Shown here: positions 44,284 through 56,219 of the stretch, piece by piece | Position numbering within the stretch: the first letter of the stretch is position 1 | Layout: each line of letters starts with the position of its first letter | Assembly: GCA_944472135.2 (NCBI GenBank) | Contig: OX235262.1 | Location: forward strand, 83,736,903 to 83,800,902 | Direction of reading: 5' to 3' | Length of the DNA stretch: 64,000 nucleotides | DNA from: Trichobilharzia regenti | Taxonomy: Eukaryota; Platyhelminthes; Trematoda; Strigeidida; Schistosomatidae | Made by a program: the position numbers and the translations under genes | The notes under the pieces: generated by a model | The model's database searches: none | What the model saw: only the letters and a program-made list of their open reading frames with translations | What the model was told of the DNA's origin: nothing

Positions 44284-44648
44284 AACTCCGTTGATTTGAC
44301 TTAACTTTTGTTTGTATGTTTATTTTTCTAACTACTTAAAACTCTTGTGTAATTCTGTATATTATTTTGTTTTCATGTACGCCCTGAGCACAACTCTTTC
44401 ATCAAACTATTTATGCCATCACGTAACTCTTATTTAACAATCATTTATGACAACTCATCAATTTTGTTACTATCCTCTTATATCAACATCCAATTCATCT
44501 GAACTTACAAAGTGTATTTTCGTTTGACAGATTTAATGTATACACACACACACAAAACAACCATATATATATTTGCGATTGTACAGCTATGAAAATGAAT
44601 TCGTCGAAAAGAGACTCTTCACTGAACTACTTGTCTTTTGTTTATTAA

Positions 44649-44921
44649 TATTTTGATTGGACACTAGTAACTAGTGTGATGTGTCTAGTCCTTTCTTTGG
44701 TGCAGACTGAATTCCATCAGTCGGGTTTGTAATGTGGCCACCATTATAGGTAGCTCTCCACCACGGTGTACATTGATTTGATGATATTAGATGGTTGGAG
44801 GCAGTCGACAGGAAGCTGCCTCGAATGGTGGCCACATTACAAAGCTGACTGATAGAATTCAGTCTGCACGAAAGAAAGGACTAGACACATCACACTAGTT
44901 ACTAGTGTCCAGTCAAAATAT
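44649..44921. mobile_element. Foldback element with 100-bp inverted arms
   Basis: The left arm from 44649 (ATATTTTGATTGGACACTAG) and the right arm ending at 44921 are inverted copies. The middle has SINE-4 tail sequence (TGATGATATTAGATGGTTGG, AGGAAGCT). Each arm starts with a small hairpin CACTAGTAACTAGTG. A longer relative is at 58229-58637. Confidence 0.82.
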
Positions 44922-45795
44922 ACTGGCAGCCTTTATTCATGCAAATTATTATCCTTTGGGAAAGGCAACATGAACTACTTAAAAACCATGATCTCAAATA
45001 CTCTAATTCTCCTTCATGATAACTGCGTAGAGGTAAAGGTAAGAGAAAGACAAAATGAAAACTATTCCAAGGTGAATCACTTTGCTTCAAATATCTGACT
45101 TTGAACTATCCATTCGTCGCCTTATGAAAAGGAACAAAAATTTATTGACAATATGATAAGTAACTCCCACAATATCCCTTGATGAATAGTTGTTTTACTG
45201 AACTGCGAAATTGGCTTAATGAAATTTCACGATAGAATGAATTACGTGGTGGTGGGGGTATTGTTAGAGAGATAGGAATACGTTTTATTCTTCGAAGAGT
45301 GAAATACTCGTATGTTTAAAATTGTGAGACAGTATATATTTCATTATAATATAGGAGAAAAGTAACTTGGATTCTTCTGTGTATCATGTGACATACTGCT
45401 CATGGGTGGATATATACATCTGATTAAATGTGTATGCATTTGTTAAAAATGAAAGCAGATTTCGGTGGTAACTTGGCATACGGATCTTTTGTTTGTTCAG
45501 GTAATTGCGTTGTCCCGTGGTGTAGTGGAAATGAATTGATTTCTGTCTTTACTTGTCTAATATTTTATAACTATACTGCCTAATAGTCATATCATGGCAG
45601 AATATTCATTCTCGAAGTACGACATTCACATATAAATAGGGAGCTGCTGAAACCAGTCAAAATCTGTCTGCACCAGCTAGAAGAGACTTCAGCTTGTTTG
45701 GATAACTTTAACCAATGAGTCATGACAGAATGTGTATTATAATGATAGCGAATATTCGTCTCGCTTTTCTCGTCGTGGCTCTGACACACTTATCC
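44922..45795. other. Intergenic, no gene seen
   Basis: No exon, RNA gene or classified repeat recognised. Confidence 0.4.
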
Positions 45796-45799
45796 ACAA

Positions 45800-47450
45800 T
45801 AGCGTTCACTAATTAGCATCAAATTTAGTGTTGGGAGTTGTACCTGACTCATGGAAAAATATCAAGATTGTTCCAGTGCTTAAATCTACAAGTGGACCTA
45901 ATATTAAGTTTAGACCCATTGCTATTACCTCATCTTTTTTGAAAGTTATGCAAAGACTTATTTTACTTAATCTTGAACCCTCTTTAAAGCCTTTCAGTGA
46001 CCCCAACCAGTTTGCCTATGAACATAGTAGGTGTACGTTAGATGCAGCTGTTGTCTTACATCATAGTATAGTCTCTAGTTTAGATAAAGGAGCTAAATAC
46101 GTTCGCTGTGCCTTCCTTGATTACACATCTGCATTTGACACTGTTCCTAGGTCTCTCTTGCTAAGTAAGCTTGCTGCAACACAGGCTGAGACCTGGACAA
46201 ATAAGTGGCTGCATTCCTATTTTTATGATAGGAAGCAGTACACTGTCTACAATGGAAAGTCCTCCACTACCTCACTTACTTTAGCTGGTGTTCCTAAAGG
46301 TGCTGTTCTTTATCCTTTTCTGTTTTCTTTTTTCTCACATGACTTGTCTCATTCTGATGTGGCCACTTTTGTTAAGTATGCTGATGACCTCTCTCTTTCT
46401 ATGCCTGTCAACTCTCAGTCAGATTGTCCCAAATTAAATAACTTTCTGTCGGAAATTAGTCGGTGGTCCTCTTCAAACGGTCTTAAGCTAAATCCGTCTA
46501 AATGTCAGGTAGTCAATTTCACTTTCAGACGTAACCGTGACCTATAGAAACTAGTTAGCTCACATGGCCCCACTATCATTGACAGCATAGAGGTTGAAAA
46601 TACATCTAATGTCAAGTACCTTGGGCTGAGTTTTTCCACCGATCTTTCCTGGTCCTCCCACATCTTGCTAGTTACTAGAAAGATGTTTCGCTTAACGTTC
46701 TATGTTAGGAAATCTAGGCAGTCTGGCATAAAGCAGTCTTTGCTTCCTCATTTTGTAAATTCCTGTATTGTACCCATCCCCCTTTACTGCTTCCCATTAA
46801 TCTTTCTTGAACTACTTAAGAAAGACTTTGCTTTGATGAGAAGGGCACCAAAAGCCGTTAGTAGGGCAAGTGGGATATCGTTAAACCAACTAGTTAACAC
46901 TATTGTGGATAGACATATAATGTCATGTAAGAAACTAGCGAATACAATATTGTCAGACCCCGAGCATCCTCTCTATACGTAGCTCCCTCCTTGCATTTCA
47001 TCTGGTAGAACTAGAAGCAGCTATAGGAGGCTATATGGTAGGACTACCAAATACATAAACTCCACAATACCATATCTGACACAGCTGTTATGTGATGAGA
47101 AATTCGTTAGGTATGATACGATCAACTTACTGCGGCGCTCTAACAAATAGTCCCATTAGTTTTTGCTTTCCTTTCCTCGTTACTACTACACTGTTGTTCT
47201 CATCTTCTATTACACACCAATTTTATACTTCATAACCTGTAGTGCATTGTTTAAAATGTAAACGCAACGCTGTTTCTTTTTCTTTTTTATTTGTCTTCTT
47301 TTTTTGGGTGTTGCTTTTTGATTTTAAAATCTTATAAAAGTTATGAGGTAATTAGATTCAATGTATTGTAATGCACGCTGAAAATTCCATACCTGTACCA
47401 CAAATACTGTTTGGAATAAAGCTGTTAATATTATTATTATTAATAATGGA
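45800..47450 (+). mobile_element. CR1-like LINE with partial reverse transcriptase
   Basis: Lacks the endonuclease. The RT frame 45828-46545 carries VPDSWKNIKIVPVLKSTSGP, PIAITSSFLKVMQRLIL, FLDYTSAFDTVPRSLLLSKL (motif A), GVPKGAVLYPFLFSFF (motif B, Lys for the usual Gln) and KYADDLSLS (catalytic Asp pair). It then stops at 46545-46547 and continues as KYLGLSFSTDLSWSSHI and, in 46665-46982, KKDFALMRRAPKAVSRASGI. The 3' UTR ends CGCTGAAAATTCCATACCTG, CTGTTTGGAATAAAGCTG and a (TTA)n tail near 47450. It is defective. Confidence 0.88.
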
Positions 47451-47544
47451 TACGTCACAAATTTAATCAGTTGAATTTGTTCCTTGCTCAAGAATGTCAT
47501 CGAGTGCTAGATTTGACTCCAGACAAAACTGTGGATCTCACTCA

Positions 47545-47573
47545 CCATTTGCTAATTCCTGATTAGCAAATGG
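47545..47573. repeat. Perfect 12-bp inverted repeat at LINE junction
   Basis: CCATTTGCTAAT (47545-47556) and ATTAGCAAATGG (47562-47573) with a 5-nt spacer. It sits where the next CR1-like copy begins, so it probably marks how that insertion joined. Confidence 0.85.
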
Positions 47574-48512
47574 TCTTCGTGTAATGGCCTTAAACTAAAT
47601 CCTTCCAAATGTCAGACTGTCAATTTCAGTTTCCGATGTAAACGAAAGTTAAATGAAGCCGTTGGTTCCTATGACCCTTGGAAAATTGATGATACCGACA
47701 TAGAAACCAAGTCTGAAGTTAAGTATCTTGGATTAATTCTTTCTTCTGACCTATCCTGGTCTTCCCATGTCTTAGGGATTTCTAAAAGAATATTTCGTCT
47801 GAATTATTACATTAAGAAGTTGAGGCACTCAGACATAACCCAACCACTCCTCTTACAGTTTGTCAACTCGTGTATTTTACCTATTCTTCCTTACTGTTCA
47901 CACTTGCTTATTCTTTCCTGGATTGCTTAAAAAAGACTATGTCATACTTCGTAGGACTCTGAAGACTGTCAGTATGACGAGTGGTATCCCATTGGGCCAT
48001 ATCGTTAACATTGTCACGGATAGGCACTTGATGTCATGCAACAAATTTGTTAAAGGAATTTTGTCAGACTCTGAGCACCCACTCTACCCACAGCTGCAAC
48101 CTTGTGTCTCCTCAGGTAAAACAAGGAGTCTTTTCAGAAGAATTTATGCATGTACGTCTAAGTATAAAAATTCCACTCTACGATATTTGGTATGCGATGA
48201 AAATGGTGTCAGGCATGAACTGACTGACCTTCTTTGCACTACTAAATAAACCATTTCCTCCACCCTTACAGTACCAAACTTTATTGTTATTGTATTTCTT
48301 ATATTTATAATCCTCTCAACTTTTTGTTTTTATTTATTTTTCATAATTGTAAACATCGTTTAAGCTGTGTTACCACTATTAAGCTTGTATTTCCCCTCAC
48401 TATAATACATCAGCAGAACATTAGATTCAATACTCTATAATAACATGCTAAAATTTCCAAACTGAATCGACAATACTGTTTGAAACAAACTGTTACTATT
48501 ATTATTATTATT
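47562..48512 (+). mobile_element. CR1-like LINE, second tandem copy, 5'-truncated
   Basis: Starts within the post-palm region (CNGLKLNPSKC) and reads VKYLGLILSSDLSWSSHVLG, LNYYIKKLRHSDITQPLLL, then shifts frame at about 47915 into KKDYVILRRTLKTVSMTSGI and ILSDSEHPLYPQLQPC, ending at a stop at 48247. The tail is (ATT)n at about 48490-48512. It is closer to the copy at 36677-38330 than to its upstream neighbour. Confidence 0.85.
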
Positions 48513-48539
48513 ATGTTTAATGATCTCAATTCGTGCTTC

Positions 48540-48718
48540 GAATATTTTTGACTTTATATCGTAAACGTGGACAAATTCCTCTGGTTACTTTTGTTTTAAT
48601 TTTTAATTTTATTAATATTTTAAGTAAATCAGATGCAATATTGTGACAAATGCTGAGAATTCCATTCTGTATTATAAGTACTGGTTTTGGAATGAAGTCA
48701 ATTATTATTATTATTATT
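48540..48718 (+). mobile_element. CR1-like LINE 3' tail fragment
   Basis: GCTGAGAATTCCATTCTGTA, then GGTTTTGGAATGAAGTCAA, then (TTA)n, matching the CR1 3' end only. Confidence 0.65.
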
Positions 48719-49893
48719 AACACTAAATGCAGAAGGAAACTATTTCCTCCCATCGAATTTCTTGTTCAACTTGTTTGTAGTTTTAATGTCACTGATCCAC
48801 AAAGAATTCCGCTCTGATTTTACAGTTTATTAAAGTGAGCAAAACAGTTAGGAGTATTCTGTTGTGATCCTATGGAAGTTATACAGGAATTACAGAGAAA
48901 CTTTCTTTTCCTTCAGAAACTTTCAGTCAGGCGTTTAAATAGGTATTGTGAGAGCACAATATTCAGCGAAGAGACTCTTTTCAACGAATTTATTATCAAG
49001 CTGTACAATCGTTTATATATGATCTTGTTAAAGAAATTATATCCGGTGAGGGAATTAGGTCAAAGGTGTGAATACATGGAATAATAATAGTAGTATGAAA
49101 TGCAGTTAAGATATATGTGATTATAATCATAGTTTAATGTCAAGTGGCAAAATAATTAATTTCATATATAGAATAATACATAAAGTGTATAGGTTTTGGA
49201 AAAGGGTACATAATTACAAGATTACTGGACGAATATAAAATGTTACATAACATGGTGTGAAATTCGATAAGATAGAATTCAATATTGTAAAAATAAAAAA
49301 TATAAAAATTAATAATTTAGGGTTTAAAATGTCGAGTGGGTCAAGTGGAAAAGAATCAGAATGAGAATAGTAATAATAGTAATGATAATAATAGTAAAAA
49401 TAATCGAAGTAATAAGGGAAAAGTACATAGAATAACTAAATAAACAAAATAAATAAATTTCTATCCCTATACGGCCGAGGCAGAAGGAGGCATTGTACAC
49501 TTTCTCATTTCTTCACTATTGACTTCATTCGTATGCTCCATTAACTTATTTGACTTCTGGTGTCATTGCCTATCGAAGTGTAAGTGTAATTGTCAACAGT
49601 AAGTAACTCAGCAGACTACTTCTACAGGCTATAGCAAGGTAAAAACTCCTCTGATATTTGAAACGGTGATATTCAGTACTGGAGCCAGAGACTTTTAACA
49701 TGACATATAAGCAGGATTGCATCAAGAAAGTCAATTATTTTTCGGTAAAATGTTTTTGGTGTTGGTGAGACTATTATAAATCTTAAGCCCTGAGATGCCA
49801 CCTGTTTTTAAAACAAACTTCATTATGTAAACACCGCGTCTTGTGGTTATACATTTACAGTAAACTGGTACTAGGACCCTATTGTGCATAAAT
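48719..49893. other. Intergenic with a PLE arm remnant
   Basis: 48940-49015 (TTCAGCGAAGAGACTCTTTT, AAGCTGTACAATCG) matches the PLE-A outer arms at 41560 and 44600. The rest is AT-rich with imperfect AATAAT-type runs near 49370-49450. No gene is seen. Confidence 0.5.
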
Positions 49894-49903
49894 GATGACT
49901 TTA

Positions 49904-50558
49904 TTTTAGTTAGATAACCATTGGAAAACCTAGGAGTACTGAACAGCTGTTTCGTCAGCCTAGTTTTGGACTCTCCATAGTATGCACCCACCGTCCGGGG
50001 TTCGAACCCAGGACCTTCTGGTTACAAGGCTAGCGAGCTCGTAGACCATTAAGCCACTGGGACTTGATCCAGTGGCCTATAAATTCCAACTTCTGCCAAT
50101 TCACGACATAGCGCAACCGCTAGCCAATTTCTTCGGCGTGTATTTGCCCTCAAACCCAACCTGCTGAACCCTACTGGTCATGACTTCTCACTAGAACCCC
50201 AGGTAACTACCTACCTGGATAGGGCTAGTCGCTAGTGAGTATCCCATTGATATTCAAGTGTTGATTTATAGGGATTTGGTTGATTGGTTACAGATTTCAT
50301 CATGAGCGGAAATTGACAGAAGTTAGAAATCATGGGCCGTTGGATCTGGTCCTAGTGGCTTAATGGTCTACGAGCTGGCTAGCCTTGTAACCAGAAGGCC
50401 CTGGGTTCGAACCCCGGACGGGGGGTGCATACTATGGAGAGTCCCAAACTAGGACGAAACAGCTGTCCAGTACTCCCAGGTTTTCCAATGGTTCTTTAAC
50501 TAATGTCGGCTCATGATGAAATCCTGTAACCAATCAAATCCCTACAAACCAACACTTG
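49904..50558. mobile_element. Second Sm-alpha inverted dimer with target duplication
   Basis: A minus-strand arm (about 49905-50120) and a plus-strand arm (about 50290-50558) share private variants (CCCCGGACGG, GCATACTATGGAGAG), so one derives from the other. GATGACTTTA flanks the dimer (49894-49903, 50559-50568). The hammerhead cores are TATGGAGA in both arms, which should inactivate them. The minus arm lacks the terminal tail. Confidence 0.82.
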
Positions 50559-50568
50559 GATGACTTTA

Positions 50569-51565
50569 CTATTTGTCTTACACTGAAAACAAAATGAACG
50601 CTATGATTACTTGTATTTATTTGTATTATAGTACACAACTTGTTTTAGTAATGCAGACAACATTTATTTTAGCTTTATGGTGGCTTAACTGTGTTATAGA
50701 TAAGATTATCTTTGAATTATTCACGTTTTATACAATACATGAGGACATAAGGGAGAGGAACTTCAACTTTTACATGGATATAAGCAGCTCGTTTTCATTG
50801 ACCACATACATGTTATACCATTTGTATAAAAATATATTTATTGAATTATTCATTGGTGATAATAGCGATTGAATAAAATTGAGTTGAGAGAAGAAAGTAC
50901 ATAAGATGGGATATCTAGATGATTTAATCAATGAAGTAACGTTTGTCAAAAGTAGTTGAGGACATTATTCCATAAAAATGAAAGTTCTTAAGTTAATTAA
51001 GCAAATATCTTTATGGATTTTGTGCGTAGACTATATCGGAATTTTTCGCCTAGCTGGTTGTGGCTAGAATATCATAGACAATATGATCTCGGATAATATC
51101 AGTTCGGCGAATACTTCCAAATCCTCACCTACATACTAAGCTGAGGAATTTTTGTGTTACTTCGTAATTTATTGTTAACTTCTGTTCAGTAACACTGGGC
51201 ACAATAGCCGCCAACATTTATTGTTTGGTTGGATGAGTACAGTTAGAGGACATTATCTCCTTCTTTTTCTCTTTTAATAATCTACTGATTAACGTGTTCT
51301 CACTTTTGAAATAGTTGTCTCATGCAAACCAGAATCTCTACAAATTATCTCTCATGTTAGATGCTAACAATAACAACTTCACTGAGAAGATTGTAAACCT
51401 CGTTCGATGGTGGAATCCAGGATGCAAATCATGTCTTATTTAGGACTCGTCATCTTTATGTACCTGCCTGTCTGTATTCCCAGTGAGTGATGGTGTTCTC
51501 ACCGAGATTGGAACTCTGCACCCATCGCTCCAAACACCAAACCATTGTCCAACAGGCTGAAATCA
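50569..51565. other. Intergenic, no gene seen
   Basis: A 99-codon frame at 50573-50872 is AT-biased, without domains. 51395-51550 resembles 9345-9440 (dispersed repeat). Confidence 0.4.
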
Positions 51566-51569
51566 TTAT

Positions 51570-51985
51570 GCAGGATTGTTAACGATAGAAAGATAAAGAT
51601 GGAGCTTAATCTCAGAAAGACATCTGAGAAAAGATTGTGTCGTTTAAAGGGAAAAAATATTTGGGTTATCTAATAATTCGTAATGACTGTGATATCAAAA
51701 GGATATGACAAACTGGTAGGCTGGAGTCAATCAGACCATGGGGGGGGGCGCATAAGTTTCGAGAATCATCAACCAGTAGATCTTAATATGATAAGGAATC
51801 TGGAAGAATATCGTTTATTGCACTGCATGTGGTTTCACACAGCCTCACAACACGGACATAATGAAAATCTTCAAATCCAATATAAGATTGTGGAGTGAGA
51901 GATTGTTAACCGAAGCTGTGTTTATAAAATCAGCTGAGACTACGTGTAATAACATTTATTCAGCGGATATACTGGACATCTGATA
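51570..51985 (+). mobile_element. Penelope-like C, decayed GIY-YIG end
   Basis: MIRNLEEYRLLHCMWFHTAS then GHNENLQIQ and the broken LLTEAVFIKSAETTCNN-like end parallel NLEKHSAVALHALTHNHTIG and LITESLFIESTPNTCN of the copy at 22154-22453. Most of the frame is lost. A run of nine G is present at about 51742-51750. Confidence 0.65.
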
Positions 51986-52425
51986 AATCTGACTACCCAT
52001 ACGACAAACGAGACGGAAGAATGCTGAATATAGAAATCGAGTTTTGAAGTTGTGCAGTTGGAATTAGTAGCACATCACTGTGTGATCATTCTTCTTTCTC
52101 TGCAGAAATGAGTTCGTAAAAATAAATGGCATAAGTTATTTGTTTTCAAATAGGCTGACATAAAGAATGAATCTTCCTATGCTTGGACAATTCTACACTG
52201 AAGGATAGGCGAGGTGAAGCTGAAGCAGTGTGTGAGTTTTGCTTTACAACGTCCAGTATTATTATCAATGTTATATATCCTGTGAAATATTATGAGTTGT
52301 TAGTTTATTAAAATGGTCATTTCAAAATGCCAGCTGTGATATTTCTACTGAAGTTATGCTTTATTTGATAACGAAAAAGGAATATTCCTTGATAAGGAAA
52401 ATTTAACGATATTTTATTTTTTATT
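51986..52425. other. Intergenic, no gene seen
   Basis: No feature recognised. Confidence 0.4.
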
Positions 52426-52429
52426 TTTA

Positions 52430-52540
52430 TTTTTGATTTACAGCTTGATTCCACACTGTATTTTTGGTATAGGTATGGAATTTTCAGCATGGATATCGGT
52501 AGCCCAGATTTTGCAGGCCAACCATAGATATCAGGTTGTT
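52430..52540 (-). mobile_element. SINE-1, 3' half only
   Basis: On the minus strand it keeps the body (TATCTATGGTTGGCCTGC) and CR1-like tail and lacks the tRNA-like head, as expected for a 5'-truncated SINE insertion. Confidence 0.75.
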
Positions 52541-52642
52541 GTTTACAAGTTATTTTCCCTGGGAATTCTCTTCATGTGTTTACACCTGACCAACATGCTA
52601 ATGTCATTGTTACTGACAGAACACCTATCGCCTCCAGTTACA

Positions 52643-53950
52643 TTATGTCAAGCTGAGAATAGTTTCTTCAAATACTGTCATACTGGTCGGCCAGTAGGAT
52701 GATTAGAACGATTATCTGCCGGCAACCAGTGTCAGCATTTCTACTCAGAGTTACTTCGTTCTCGGCCCAGTGACAGCTAGACAAACCTATTTAGAATGTG
52801 ATGAATACTACTTACGACAATAACATGATCTACTTTCAACACCCATTCATTATCAATGAGATTGTCTTGAATATTCGTCATTCTTGCTTGTTTGCTGATT
52901 AGTTCGTTTCTGTACTACTGGTTTGTCTGTGAGATTAAAGTGTATAATTTTATTTCAGTGGGTGATTGGCTCAGTGGTAGACTGTCCGCCAGCCACGCAC
53001 ACACACTGTCCTGGATCGAGTCCTGGCCAACTCAGTCCTAAACCTCCCATAAGTGGTATCACAAGGGAAGGCTGGATGTTAGGCTAGCAACATTCGGTAA
53101 CATGACAGCTGAGAATTCAAAGCTACAGTTTGTGGCTCTACGTTTCAGTTGTCACGGAAAATGATGAGGACGAGTTTTCTTAACTAGTGTAGGTGAAAAA
53201 CAGGCGAATTCGAAGAGATAATCACAAGTGTGATTGTCATAAGGTCAATTCGTATATTGATATTAGACACCGTCTGAAAACTGCATTCCTTTAGCACCAT
53301 ACACGTTCCTGACTGATCATTGAAATATTACATATCAATAGTCTGAAATTCTCGCCATGTAGATTAAAACTGTGATGAGATCTGATTGTATAATAATGAC
53401 TTTTAACAAAGAGTATTTTCCAACCTCTTGAATATTTGACTGTGCATCAGTTTTCTTATTTTCACTCTCTTGGTGAATTGATTCCGTTCTTTCAGCTTTA
53501 ACCTGTTTTCATGTGAGACAATTTTCTATTTGAAAAACGTCTATTTAAACAGACACAGTTTTATCGTATAACCCATGTTATGATATCTAACAATTTCAAT
53601 TTCTGTTTCACAGAGCAACTTGTTGAACAGCTACATTTTTGAAAATCAATGTTTTGAGAGTAGATTAGATGCCTGAAGGGATAAATGAATTTTTGTCTGT
53701 GTAAATTTAATTTCTCGATGAGAACACTGTTTTCTTGGTTACTGGGATTTGTTTGGCAATACTTTGTTCTCTGAACTGTTTGGTTTAATAGCGAAGCCTT
53801 CGTTACCTTTCTGTACAAAGTTTTCAGCTCCCGTTTTAATTAGATATGAGTTTTAGGAATTCCGTTGTGATTAGAATATCCGTCTATGAAGCACTACTTG
53901 GCATCGCCTTCGATCCTTTCCTGAAGTATTCGTTGGATAATGAGGAACAG
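52643..53950 (-). repeat. Right arm of the large inverted repeat
   Basis: Inverted partner of 34440-35760. Both arms encode the same short frame (SLLN.TVQRTKYCQTNPSNQ) and share a SINE-3. The spacer between the arms is about 16.9 kb. Confidence 0.85.
52960..53110 (+). mobile_element. tRNA-derived SINE-3, duplicate copy
   Basis: Head GGGTGATTGGCTCAGTGGTA, B-box-like GGATCGAGTCC, then GGGAAGGCTGGATGTTAGGC. See 35285-35440. Confidence 0.75.
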
Positions 53951-54599
53951 CATACGCGTTGTTGTTAACTCATCACATGCACAGCCATCCCGTCTGTAGT
54001 CGGTTAATTTCAGTCGAATGCTGACTTACTCTCCATAATTTGAAACAATTAGAAATGTATTTATGTACTATTAAGCAAATCAGTACGCAGTAAAATGCAA
54101 CTATATCCTGCTGAAACCTCGCATATTATGAGATGAAACGTTATTGAGAATAGGCATAACACGCTGAAACACTCCCGTCTTGGGGAAAACGCAGGAGAAA
54201 CATCTTCTGACTTTCTTCCATGAAGAATGATGTCTTACAAACTCCATCAAAAGGTGGTTAACCTAAAATGAAGTGATAAATTCATATCATAGGATGAAAG
54301 CACGAAGAAAATAGGCCGAACACACATATATATATATATACCATATCCCTAAAATCACTTTCAGACTGTCGTAACTTTTTAGAATAGATGTCAACCAGAA
54401 AGTGAAGACCCTCTGCATCTTTGTACCTACGAACATAGTCTTGCAGTAAAATATGAAATACACTCATGCCTTCATATCAATGCGTGTGGGCAACCATGGA
54501 CCCCGATTTGACTGGGAAAGTAGTTAGATAATAGACACAGAAAACATGGAAAATGCCAGCCAGCTGTTAGAGGCCTCGGTATCAGACAAATCTGCAGTG

Positions 54600-54817
54600 T
54601 CTTACGAGTTGATCACGGATTGATATCAGTTAGAGAACCTTTGAAAACCAGGGAGTACTGGACAGCTGGTGTTTCATCCTAGTTTGGGAATCATCGGCAG
54701 TACGCACCCACTGGGTTTCGAACCCAGGACCTTCCGGTTACAAGGCAAGCTCGTATACCATTCAGCCACTGGGACCCGATTCAATGGCTCGTGAATTCTA
54801 ACTTCTACCAGTGAGTA
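54600..54817 (-). mobile_element. Sm-alpha-type SINE
   Basis: Minus-strand head (CCCAGTGGCTGAATGGTATA), B-box GGTTCGAAACCC, and a hammerhead segment with core CCGATGA (U4 changed) and a stem III lengthened to CACCAGCTG. It is cut on its 5' side by the LTR at 54822. Confidence 0.8.
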
Positions 54818-54821
54818 GACA

Positions 54822-55159
54822 TGTAACAACAGAAGACAAGGGCTGGGCAACAAATCGTTTATTAAGGAAATCAACACATATTTATAGATTTTCATGTACA
54901 TTATTATAGTTTAATGTTAGCAAACAAACAGTCTTCTGACTGGTGGTTTCCCGTTAAACGTTAATCTTTCATCTCTTTGTGGCCGTTTATTGAAGTTCAG
55001 ATTACCTATCTGAAAATTGTATCCACCTACGCAAAGTCTGCTGTGACTGGTTGTTGGATCAGTCTTTGTTCTTATTTCTCTCACAGACCAATATCGGAGA
55101 CGTAAGCATTGATGTAAATTACTGTCTACCGATTTGGCTAGCAGCCAGCTCTCACCACA
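54822..55159. mobile_element. Solo LTR, 338 bp, 4-bp target duplication
   Basis: Begins TGTAACAACAGAAG and ends CTCACCACA (TG...CA ends). GACA flanks it at 54818-54821 and 55160-55163. It is similar along its whole length to 56267-56601. A length near 335 bp and a 4-bp duplication fit Ty3/Gypsy-type elements; schistosome Gypsy-like LTRs of about this size are known. Orientation and family are not determined, and no internal coding region is present. Confidence 0.72.
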
Positions 55160-55445
55160 GACACACTAGCATGGAGCAGATTTACGAAAGGATAAAAAGA
55201 AAGTCAGAATATCAATCACCAGATCAATAAGATAATTTGAACCAATATAATTGGACAAGAGGTTGAGAAAATCTTCGGAAACAACTTGTCACGTTGATAA
55301 TCACAAAGAGAGATGGATAATGTTCTCACATGGAGAATCATAGTATCTCACATAACACTGAAGCTTGCTGTGAATATTTGGTTTGCAAAGACAATGAAAG
55401 CTTGTCAGTGAAACTATTCAGCTCAGAAAACACAACCACATTCAA

Positions 55446-56219
55446 ATCTCCATTCTAGCCACTGTCCAAGTGAATTCTTTGCGTTATTGGTTCGATGGAT
55501 GATGGTTGTTTTAAAAGTCAGTATATTGCATAGATGTTTAAGTGAAGTAGTTGACTGTTGTATACAGATGCAAGATTGAGTGAGAAAAGAGCAAGAAGTG
55601 CAGGAGAAAAACCTGCGCCTCTTTTATTTGAGATAAGATCAAATTTTATTTGAAAAAATATGACAAATGTGCTTGATCTGTTTGAGAAATCCATGGGTGT
55701 GTATAATTGCTAAAATAAAATTTACACGAAATGTTAAGTGGAATAAAGTAAAGTGTATTAACTGGTGTAACATTTGGCAGAGATAGCATATTGTTGAGAT
55801 TGATACGTCAAGTGTTAAATGTGGCTGTTTTCTGAGGGGAAAATATTCGGAAATGAAGCTAATTAAAATTTATTTTCACTATTTCTCATTTTGTAAATGG
55901 CTAAACATACCTTAATTGAGTTTTCCATTTTGCCTTAAGAAATAAGTATTGGAAGTTTACATAGTTTATTTATTTAAATTAATGATACTGTTTGTTGACA
56001 GTAATTACGAAATAAGCCAAGTCGGTACTTAATCCGGAAAAGAGAGTGGTTAAGGCGTGACCGTACCCCTTGAACACAACATCGCTACTGAAAATTCCGT
56101 ACTTCAAGCTTGAAGCCGTATACTCTATTTGAAATGTGAGGAATGAATATGTGTGTACAAATATTTGGTGTTGTACTTATCCTGTTTTGAAAAAAATCAA
56201 CAAATGTTTTAATTAACGA
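55446..56219. other. Intergenic, no gene seen
   Basis: AT-rich, no recognised feature. Confidence 0.4.

Larger units (their letters stand above)
41545..44645. mobile_element. Head-to-head pair of Penelope-like A copies with inverted outer arms
   Basis: Outer arms near 41560-41635 and 44565-44640 are inverted copies (TTGTACAATCG and CGATTGTACAGC; GAATTCATTTTC and GAAAATGAATTC). Inside, PLE coding runs left on the minus strand (42470-42870) and right on the plus strand (43385-44283). Sm-alpha and SINE-4 insertions lie between them. Confidence 0.65.
54280..55445 (+). mobile_element. Penelope-like B end, split by Sm-alpha and LTR insertions
   Basis: 54440-54600 resembles the coding end around IHSFISLHTNNLG and NAREFLEA of PLE-B in broken frames. 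55164-55445 ends with GACAATGAAAGCTTGTCAG and AGCTCAGAAAACACAACCAC, the PLE-B terminal motif. Between them lie an Sm-alpha SINE and a solo LTR. The join is inferred from order and orientation. Confidence 0.5.
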
